From Spirochaetales bacterium (GTDB lineage: Bacteria; Spirochaetota; Spirochaetia; Sphaerochaetales; Sphaerochaetaceae), in NCBI GenBank assembly GCA_017632495.1, contig JAGBRG010000091.1, positions 1 through 6,123 of the forward strand: a stretch of 6,123 nucleotides of DNA. The letters run 5' to 3'. Below, piece after piece: positions 1 through 4,489 of the stretch (position 1 is its first letter; each line of letters opens with the position of its first letter). Under the pieces are notes generated by a model. That model saw nothing but the letters and a program-made list of their open reading frames with translations. It made no database searches and was not told the DNA's origin. Both the position numbers and the translations under genes were made by a program.

Positions 1-1370
1 ATATCGCTTTTTCTGATTCCTGCTTTCAGGGCGTTATCTCTGATTTTTATCGCATGTTCCATGCGCTCCTCAACGGAAGAGGGGATGCCTCTGTCCATGG
101 CAAGACCTACAACGGCCGCTCCGTACTTTGCGGCTATGGGTAGAATTTCTTTCAGCTTACTGTCATTTGCGTTGACAGAGTTTACTATGACTTTTCCGTT
201 TGCGTACCTGAGGCCTGTTTCTATGGCCTTTGCATCGGATGAGTCTATCATCAAAGGAAGGCTCACCACGCTCTGAACGGCCTGGACAACTTCCTTCATC
301 ATCGCACTTTCATCAATGCCCGGAACTCCGACGTTGATGTCAAGAATGTCCGCACCTGCGTCTGCCTGGGCTATGGCAAGGTTCATGACAAAGTCCATGT
401 CATGGGAAAGAAGAGCTTCCTTCAGGCTCTTTCTTCCTGTGGGGTTTATCTTTTCTCCGATGATGTTGATTCTGTCAAATGTTACTAGTTTTGAAGAAGA
501 GCACACGCAACCTGTCTCATTTGGCTTTGTTCTTTCCTTGGTTCCTTCTTCTGCTGTCTTTGAAAGCTCCTTGATGAAGGCAGGTGTTGTTCCGCAGCAT
601 CCTCCCATGGCCATGATGCCAAGGTCAAGGTAGTTTTTCATCTGATCTGCAAAGTCTTTGGGTGTGATGAAATACGTACCTGTGGCAGGGTCGGGAAGAC
701 CTGCGTTGGGCTTTGCAATCAGGGGCCTATTTGTGCATTTGGCCATCCTCTCAATCAGAGGATATATCTCCTTGGGACCCAGGGAGCAGTTTATTCCCAT
801 GGCATCAACTCCAAGAGCCTCTAATGTTGTTGCCATGCACTCCACGGTGGTTCCCGTGAATGTTCGCCCGTCTTCTTCAAAGCTCATGGTCACCCACACT
901 GGGAGATTGCTGTTTTCCTTTGCGGCAAGGACGCCTGCTTTTACTTCATATAAATCGGTGAAGGTCTCAAAGACCACAAGATCTGCCCCTGCATCCTTTC
1001 CGGCTACTATCATTTCCTTGAAGATGTCGTAGGCTTCGTCAAATGAGAGTGTTCCCAAAGGGGCCATCAGCTCTCCGATGGGCCCTATGTCCAAGGCAAC
1101 CTTTTTTCCCTGAGCGGCCTTTTTTGCAATGTCGATATTGGCACGGATCAATGTAGGGACATCGTAGCCTGTATCCTGCATCTTGTGCCTGTTTGCGCCG
1201 AATGTGTTTGAGTACAGGACATCGCTTCCGGCTTTGATGTACTCTTTCTGAATCTCCATGACAGCGTCGGGGTTCTTCAGGGCAAAGATTTCGGGCTTTT
1301 CGCCGAGCTTAAGTCCTGCGCTTTGGATCATGGTGCCCATGGCACCGTCAAGAATAAGAGGTCTATGCAT
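1..1370 (-). CDS. metH: Cobalamin-dependent methionine synthase, N-terminal part (cut by window edge)
   Basis: This cytosolic enzyme transfers the methyl group of 5-methyltetrahydrofolate, via cobalamin, to homocysteine to give methionine. The 456 visible residues begin MHRPLILDGAMGT. Residues 1 to about 290 form the homocysteine S-methyltransferase barrel: the zinc ligands are visible as C195 in GINCSLGP and C258/C259 in GGCCGTTP. A short linker with two extra cysteines (GCVC, 287-290) leads into the pterin-binding domain from about residue 296, with IGEKINPTGRK (304-314), DINVGVPG (344-351), DSSDAKAIETGL (376-387) and VNSVNA. The rest of that domain and any cobalamin-binding domain lie beyond base 1. 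The ATG at 1370 has an AAGGGAG ribosome site 8 bases upstream, and it overlaps by 8 bp the end of the activation-subunit gene, so translational coupling is likely. A homocysteine methyltransferase fused to methylenetetrahydrofolate reductase is excluded because the second domain is pterin-binding. Confidence 0.96.
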   Translation of the reverse strand, partial: MHRPLILDGAMGTMIQSAGLKLGEKPEIFALKNPDAVMEIQKEYIKAGSDVLYSNTFGANRHKMQDTGYDVPTLIRANIDIAKKAAQGKKVALDIGPIGELMAPLGTLSFDEAYDIFKEMIVAGKDAGADLVVFETFTDLYEVKAGVLAAKENSNLPVWVTMSFEEDGRTFTGTTVECMATTLEALGVDAMGINCSLGPKEIYPLIERMAKCTNRPLIAKPNAGLPDPATGTYFITPKDFADQMKNYLDLGIMAMGGCCGTTPAFIKELSKTAEEGTKERTKPNETGCVCSSSKLVTFDRINIIGEKINPTGRKSLKEALLSHDMDFVMNLAIAQADAGADILDINVGVPGIDESAMMKEVVQAVQSVVSLPLMIDSSDAKAIETGLRYANGKVIVNSVNANDSKLKEILPIAAKYGAAVVGLAMDRGIPSSVEERMEHAIKIRDNALKAGIRKSD

Positions 1371-2028
1371 TGCAAACACTCCCTTGCGCTCTGAAAAAGC
1401 AGTTTTCTCTGGCGCTGCAGCTGTCGCACCCGCGTCTTTTAAGTGTCCTTGGGCTGTCGGAGACTCCGATTATGCAGGTAACGGATTTACGGGGTATCAT
1501 TATCATGTTCTCTGTCACAGTAAGGCCTATTCTCTTTTCGGCAACCAGAAGCTCTGCTATTTTCTTCTGGCAGGAAAGTGGAAGGTCTCCGTAGCCCGGG
1601 CTGTAGCGGTCTGTAAGATAAAGGCCCTGTTTGCCGAATTCCAGGCGCATATCGGATTCAAAGTTGTCGCACACATTCTCTATGGCTGTGCTCTGGGCGC
1701 TGTCCATTATCACGGCATCGGCCATGTTGGTGACCTCGGTCCTGCGCAATAGGGCCTCGGCTTCAGGCCCAAGTGTGGCGGCCATGGCAATAGCCTTGGT
1801 ACAGCCTTCAAGAAGGGCTCTTATGTCACGCCCTTCAAGGACCAGGCCTTCAATCATCGAATCCTTTACGGGCAGGATGCGGTAGGTGAGGCGGGCCTTT
1901 GCACATTCTTTCACGGCGCGGATGCAGCTTTGAATCTGCAGATCCAGATTATCGTCGATGTTTTGGCCCCTGTAGCCGAGATACCTTAATACCTCGTTTC
2001 TGGGAATGTCCGAAAGTCTGGCCTCCAT
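1363..2028 (-). CDS. Methionine synthase activation-domain protein (stand-alone MetH reactivation subunit)
   Basis: This 221-residue protein resembles the separate reactivation subunit known from Thermotoga maritima (TM0269 type), which corresponds to the C-terminal AdoMet-binding domain of E. coli MetH. Its expected role is to bind S-adenosylmethionine and help re-methylate cob(II)alamin that forms when MetH is oxidised. The key motif is RYSPGYGDLPLS at residues 141-152, equivalent to the RPAPGYP AdoMet-binding loop of E. coli MetH. Other recognisable parts are the N-terminal NEVLRYLGYRGQ and an Ala-rich helical region (72-125). The C-terminus has clustered cysteines (C201, C204, C210, then C219) in CDSCSARENCFFR. 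I chose the ATG at 2028 because GGAGG lies 4 bases upstream and the family begins near here. An in-frame ATG at 2100 would add 24 unconserved-looking residues and has no ribosome site. It is first in the unit, with metH following by an 8-bp overlap. The order activator then metH suggests stoichiometric co-production. Confidence 0.92.
   Translation of the reverse strand: MEARLSDIPRNEVLRYLGYRGQNIDDNLDLQIQSCIRAVKECAKARLTYRILPVKDSMIEGLVLEGRDIRALLEGCTKAIAMAATLGPEAEALLRRTEVTNMADAVIMDSAQSTAIENVCDNFESDMRLEFGKQGLYLTDRYSPGYGDLPLSCQKKIAELLVAEKRIGLTVTENMIMIPRKSVTCIIGVSDSPRTLKRRGCDSCSARENCFFRAQGSVCNA
1379..1385 (-). promoter_or_regulatory. metH ribosome binding site inside the upstream gene
   Basis: AAGGGAG on the minus strand lies 8 bases before the metH ATG and within the last codons of the activation-subunit gene. 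It supports the ATG at 1370 as the metH start and an overlapping, coupled gene pair. Confidence 0.75.
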
Positions 2029-2032
2029 GCGT

Positions 2033-2037
2033 CCTCC
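2033..2037 (-). promoter_or_regulatory. Ribosome binding site deciding the activation-subunit start
   Basis: GGAGG on the minus strand ends 4 bases before the ATG at 2028. The spacing is slightly short, but it is the only good site. It favours 2028 over the in-frame upstream ATG at 2100, which has no purine-rich site before it. Confidence 0.65.
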
Positions 2038-2045
2038 GTTGGTTA

Positions 2046-2104
2046 ATAATATCTTGTTTGGGGGCTTTGTTTCCATCAAAAAGAGTGATTTTTGCCCCAT
2101 AATA
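2046..2104 (-). promoter_or_regulatory. Candidate -10 boxes for the activation subunit/metH unit
   Basis: On the minus strand, TATTAT occurs at 2051-2046 and again at 2104-2099. The inner copy has GAAACA 16 bases upstream (3 of 6 matches to TTGACA), but it would leave only about 2 bases before the GGAGG. The outer copy would give a leader of about 60 bases but has no good -35. Which one is used cannot be decided from sequence. No cobalamin or SAM riboswitch fits in the 91-base spacer. Confidence 0.3.
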
Positions 2105-2113
2105 AGCTACAAT
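2085..2113 (+). promoter_or_regulatory. Candidate fhs promoter giving a leaderless or near-leaderless mRNA
   Basis: TACAAT at 2108-2113 matches the -10 consensus at 5 of 6 positions. GTGATT at 2085-2090, with a 17-base spacer, is a weak -35 (TGA matches). Transcription would begin about 7 bases after the -10 box, at or next to the fhs ATG at 2120. An alternative -10, CATAAT at 2098-2103 (5 of 6), would give a leader of only about 10 bases and has no good -35. Both fit the lack of a Shine-Dalgarno site before fhs. Confidence 0.4.
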
Positions 2114-2119
2114 GAGTCC

Positions 2120-3790
2120 ATGCTTACAGACATTGAGATTGCACAGAGCGTCAAGGCGCTTCCTATTTGTGAAATTGCATCCAAGGCCGATATCCCCGAG
2201 ACATGCATCGAGCAGTACGGCCGCACCAAGGCCAAGATCGACCTTAGTCTGCTGGATCTTCGTAAAGACAGACCTGATGCCAAGCTTGTTCTTGTGACGG
2301 CAATTACGCCGACACCTGCCGGCGAGGGCAAGACGACCACCACAATCGGTCTTGCAGACGGGCTTAGGAAAATCGGGAAAAAGAGCATCCTTGCCCTGCG
2401 TGAGCCCTCCATGGGTCCTGTTTTCGGAGTCAAGGGCGGAGCTGCAGGCGGCGGATACTCTCAGGTTGTGCCCATGGAGGAGATCAACCTCCATTTCACA
2501 GGTGATTTTCATGCAATAGGTGCTGCAAACAACCTTCTGGCTGCCATGATAGACAACCACATCTTCCAGGGAAACGAGCTTGGAATAGACCCAAAGACCA
2601 TTGTCTGGAGACGCTGTGTGGACATGAACGACCGCCAGCTCCGCTTTGTGGTAGACGGTCTAGGAGGGGCTAAGAACGGATGTCCCAGAGAGGACGGCTA
2701 TGACATTACCGTAGCATCCGAGGTCATGGCAATCTTGTGTCTTTCTTCTTCCATTTCAGATTTGAAGACACGTCTTGGAAAGATAATCGTAGGCTATAAA
2801 TATGACGGAAGTGCTGTCACTGCAGCTGATCTTAAGGCCCAGGGTGCCATGACGGCAATCTTGAAGGATGCTTTAAAGCCCAATTTGGTTCAGAGTCTTG
2901 AGGGAACTCCTGCCTTCATTCACGGAGGACCTTTTGCAAACATCGCCCACGGCTGCAACTCAGTTCTTGCAACCCGTATGGCCTTGAAGTGCGGTGACTA
3001 TGTGATTACCGAGGCAGGATTCGGTGCTGATTTGGGTGCCGAGAAGTTTATGGACATCAAGTGCAGGACTACGGGCCTCAGGCCTTCTGCAGTTGTTGTT
3101 GTGGCTACTATCAGGGCTTTGAAGATGCACGGCGGACTTAAGAAGGACAGTCTTGGCTCAGAGGATCTTGATGCCCTGGAAAAGGGCCTTCCCAATCTTT
3201 TGCGCCATGTTTCTGTCATGACAGACGTCTATAAGGTTCCGTGCGTGGTTGCAATCAACCGCTTCCCGACAGACACGGAGGCCGAGCTTACTCTAGTCTC
3301 CAAGCGCTGTAAGGAGCTTGGTGTCAATTCTGTCTTATCAGAAGTCTGGGCCAAGGGAGGGCAGGGCGGAATTGCCTTGGCAGAGGAGGTGGTGCGCCTT
3401 TGTGATAAGCCTTCTTCTGTTGAGCTTACCTATGCGGATGAGGACAGCCTTGAGACCAAAATCGAAAAGATTGTTAAGCGCATCTACGGAGGCTCTGCTG
3501 TCTCATACGGAGCAGGCGTCAAGACAAAGCTCAAGAAGCTCGAGGCCATGGGTTTTTCCAAGTGCCCCGTGTGTATGGCAAAGACTCAATACAGCTTCTC
3601 CGACGATCCCAAGAAGCTCTGCGCCCCAAGCGGTTTCACAGTATCTGTGCGTGATGTCAAACCCAGCGCAGGAGCGGGTTTTGTTGTAGTCTACACAGGA
3701 GAGATCATGACAATGCCGGGCCTTCCGAAGGTTCCGCAGGCTACTGTCATAGATATTGATGAGAACGGAAAGATAACAGGTCTCATGTGA
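2120..3790 (+). CDS. fhs: Formate-tetrahydrofolate ligase (10-formyl-THF synthetase)
   Basis: This soluble enzyme joins formate to tetrahydrofolate using ATP, giving 10-formyl-THF for purines, formyl-Met and other one-carbon uses, and in acetogens the methyl branch of the Wood-Ljungdahl pathway. The 556 residues match the usual family length. The N-terminus MLTDIEIAQS is the canonical family start. The nucleotide-binding loop TPTPAGEGKTTTT is at 63-75, REPSMGPVFGVKGGAAGGG at 94-112, NLHFTGDFHAIGAANNL at 123-139, and the C-terminal MTMPGLPK at 530-537. The frame is open upstream to an ATG at 2006, but that extension overlaps the divergent gene and is not family-like, so 2120 is preferred. There is no convincing ribosome site before 2120, and a -10-like TACAAT ends 6 bases upstream, which suggests leaderless translation. 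The stop is 29 bases before ridA, so the two are probably co-transcribed. It is divergent from the methionine synthase unit that uses folate one-carbon groups. Confidence 0.98.
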   Translation: MLTDIEIAQSVKALPICEIASKADIPETCIEQYGRTKAKIDLSLLDLRKDRPDAKLVLVTAITPTPAGEGKTTTTIGLADGLRKIGKKSILALREPSMGPVFGVKGGAAGGGYSQVVPMEEINLHFTGDFHAIGAANNLLAAMIDNHIFQGNELGIDPKTIVWRRCVDMNDRQLRFVVDGLGGAKNGCPREDGYDITVASEVMAILCLSSSISDLKTRLGKIIVGYKYDGSAVTAADLKAQGAMTAILKDALKPNLVQSLEGTPAFIHGGPFANIAHGCNSVLATRMALKCGDYVITEAGFGADLGAEKFMDIKCRTTGLRPSAVVVVATIRALKMHGGLKKDSLGSEDLDALEKGLPNLLRHVSVMTDVYKVPCVVAINRFPTDTEAELTLVSKRCKELGVNSVLSEVWAKGGQGGIALAEEVVRLCDKPSSVELTYADEDSLETKIEKIVKRIYGGSAVSYGAGVKTKLKKLEAMGFSKCPVCMAKTQYSFSDDPKKLCAPSGFTVSVRDVKPSAGAGFVVVYTGEIMTMPGLPKVPQATVIDIDENGKITGLM

Positions 3791-3806
3791 TTTGATTATT
3801 ATTTTT

Positions 3807-3811
3807 GGAGG
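3807..3811 (+). promoter_or_regulatory. ridA ribosome binding site
   Basis: GGAGG lies 8 bases before the ATG at 3820, in the 29-base gap after the fhs stop. It is a strong, well-spaced site, in contrast with the absence of one before fhs. No hairpin followed by T's separates fhs from ridA. Confidence 0.8.
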
Positions 3812-3819
3812 ATTAAGAT

Positions 3820-4176
3820 ATGAAGACTATTTTCAGTGATAAGGCACCTGCCGCAATCGGACCGTACTGCCACGCAACAGTTTCGGGAAACCTCGTTTTT
3901 ACTTCCGGCCAGCTTCCGCGCGACCTTGAGGCAGACATCAAGACCCAGTCAGAGCAGGCTCTTGAGAACCTCTCTGTGGTTCTGCAGTCGGCAGGTTCGT
4001 GTCTTTGCAAGGTCTTGAAGACCACATGCTTTCTGTCAGACATCAAGGACTTTGCCGCATTCAACGAGGTCTATGCCAAGGCTTTCGGAGACCATAAGCC
4101 GGCAAGATCATGCTTTCAGGTGGCAGCTTTACCAAAAGGCGCTAAAGTCGAAATAGAAGCAATAGCAGAGCTTTGA
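3820..4176 (+). CDS. ridA: RidA/YjgF/YER057c/UK114 family enamine/imine deaminase
   Basis: RidA proteins are small cytosolic trimers that hydrolyse reactive 2-aminoacrylate and related enamine/imine intermediates released by PLP enzymes such as serine/threonine dehydratases, protecting other PLP enzymes. The 118-residue product carries the family landmarks: IGPYCHA (13-19, Tyr16), TSGQLPRD (28-35), LKTTCFLSDIKDF (66-78) and PARSCFQVAALPKGAKVEIEAIAEL (94-118). R96 and E111 correspond to the catalytic Arg105 and Glu120 of E. coli RidA, so an active deaminase is expected. It is about 8-10 residues shorter than E. coli RidA. The missing residues come mostly from the loop after SGQ and the loop before PARSC, not from the active site. 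It follows fhs by 29 bases with a strong GGAGG and is probably in the same transcript. One-carbon and serine metabolism, where PLP enzymes make enamines, is a plausible reason for the pairing (inference). Confidence 0.95.
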   Translation: MKTIFSDKAPAAIGPYCHATVSGNLVFTSGQLPRDLEADIKTQSEQALENLSVVLQSAGSCLCKVLKTTCFLSDIKDFAAFNEVYAKAFGDHKPARSCFQVAALPKGAKVEIEAIAEL

Positions 4177-4212
4177 TATATAGCGAATCGTAAATATTGT
4201 TATGCCCTGCAG

Positions 4213-4241
4213 TTGACATAAAGCCGACTGTTTCATAACAT
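4213..4241 (+). promoter_or_regulatory. Sigma-70-type promoter for the riboswitch-transporter transcript
   Basis: A perfect -35 TTGACA (4213-4218), a 17-base spacer and a -10 TAACAT (4236-4241, 4 of 6 matches) predict a start near 4248, about 14 bases before the P1 stem of the aptamer. The placement is what is expected for a riboswitch leader. Confidence 0.8.
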
Positions 4242-4261
4242 CACAACAGAAACTCTAGTTC

Positions 4262-4423
4262 ATGATAGAGGAGCGGTTTCAAAGAGTAGTTGCCTGTTTT
4301 CAGGAAATGACTGGCATCAAAAGGGGAAACCGCCGAGGGGCCTGAATCCTGCCTGAGGATGAAGGCGTCCGGGCTGTAGGACAACATCCTGCAGACTGTC
4401 GCAGAAATGCGGAGAGCTATCGT
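4262..4423 (+). promoter_or_regulatory. Lysine riboswitch (L box) aptamer
   Basis: The aptamer binds free L-lysine in the nascent mRNA. Sequence blocks characteristic of the class appear in order: GATAGAGGAGCGG (4264-4276), CAAAGAGTAG (4280-4289), AAAAGGGGAAACCGCCGAGG (4319-4338), CGGGCTG (4370-4376), ACTGTCGCAGAAATGCGGAG (4395-4414) and GAGCTATC (4414-4421). These parallel the B. subtilis lysC leader as I recall it. The helices can be drawn by eye. P1 is 4262-4268 with 4417-4423, and P2 is 4273-4279 with 4327-4333. P2b is 4291-4294 with 4313-4316, and P3 tip is 4346-4350 with 4356-4360. P4 is 4374-4381 with 4387-4394, and P5 is 4400-4403 with 4408-4411 around a GAAA loop. CAGG in loop 2 (4301-4304) can pair with CCTG in loop 3 (4352-4355), the expected kissing interaction. 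All five helices around the junction are present, so the aptamer looks intact. Confidence 0.96.
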
Positions 4424-4449
4424 ACACTTGTTCAGCCTTCTGAGATAGT
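4416..4449 (+). promoter_or_regulatory. Antiterminator (ligand-free) pairing of the lysine riboswitch
   Basis: The 3' strand of P1, GCTATC (4416-4421), can instead pair with GATAGT (4444-4449). A small hairpin TCAG-CCTT-CTGA (4432-4443) sits inside. This pairing consumes the 5' arm of the terminator and cannot coexist with P1. A second alternative, ACACT (4424-4428) with AGTGT (4447-4451), would also disrupt the terminator. Together they give a simple switch: lysine bound, P1 forms and the gene is off; lysine absent, the alternative forms and the gene is on. The pairings are drawn by hand and their energies were not calculated. Confidence 0.6.
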
Positions 4450-4489
4450 GTCATGGTAGTATCATGGCACGGTTTCGGGAGGTTTTTTT
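4434..4489 (+). terminator. Riboswitch expression platform: intrinsic terminator that also sequesters the ribosome site
   Basis: Bases 4434-4455 pair with 4463-4484 around a 7-base loop (4456-4462). Of 22 positions, 21 are Watson-Crick or G-U pairs, and the only mismatch is A4447 with G4471. The upper arm is GTGTCATG with CATGGCAC. The lower arm includes CCTTC (4436-4440) paired with GGAGG (4478-4482). A run of seven T's (4483-4489) follows the last strong pair and abuts the ATG. The structure therefore reads as a Rho-independent terminator, and it also hides the transporter's Shine-Dalgarno sequence. Several G-U pairs in the lower arm make it weaker than a textbook terminator. Confidence 0.75.
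4477..4482 (+). promoter_or_regulatory. Transporter ribosome binding site, inside the riboswitch hairpin
   Basis: GGGAGG is separated from the ATG at 4490 by seven T's. It is a strong site that fixes the start codon. It forms the 3' base of the expression-platform hairpin, so it is accessible only when that hairpin is open. Confidence 0.85.

Larger units (their letters stand above)
4177..4489 (+). other. 313-base non-coding leader region between ridA and the transporter gene
   Basis: No gene is seen here. It holds, in order, about 35 AT-rich bases with nothing recognisable, a sigma-70-type promoter (4213-4241), a lysine riboswitch aptamer (4262-4423), and a terminator/sequestering hairpin (4434-4489) reaching the next start codon. 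I found no intrinsic terminator for the fhs-ridA transcript in 4177-4212, so some read-through into the leader is possible. Confidence 0.85.

Noticed and set aside
1258..1752. 164-residue plus-strand open frame opposite metH and the activation gene
   Set aside because: It lies antisense to two well-supported coding regions with motif evidence, and its translation shows no family resemblance.
2029..2100. Longer form of the activation subunit starting at 2100 on the minus strand
   Set aside because: The extra 24 residues look unconserved, have no ribosome site, and would span the likely promoter. GGAGG supports 2028.
2006..2119. Upstream in-frame extension of fhs to an ATG at 2006 (38 extra residues)
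   Set aside because: It overlaps the divergent activation gene, has no ribosome site, and the family-conserved N-terminus begins at 2120.
2029..2119. Possible SAM or cobalamin riboswitch ahead of the methionine synthase unit
   Set aside because: Only 91 bases are available and none of the conserved SAM or B12-box blocks is present.
1949..2560. 203-residue minus-strand open frame opposite the fhs 5' part
   Set aside because: It overlaps two strongly recognised genes (fhs and the activation subunit), has no recognisable family motifs, and low-complexity-free composition typical of antisense reading.
4177..4212. Intrinsic terminator after ridA
   Set aside because: The AT-rich stretch has no G/C-rich hairpin followed by T's on either strand.
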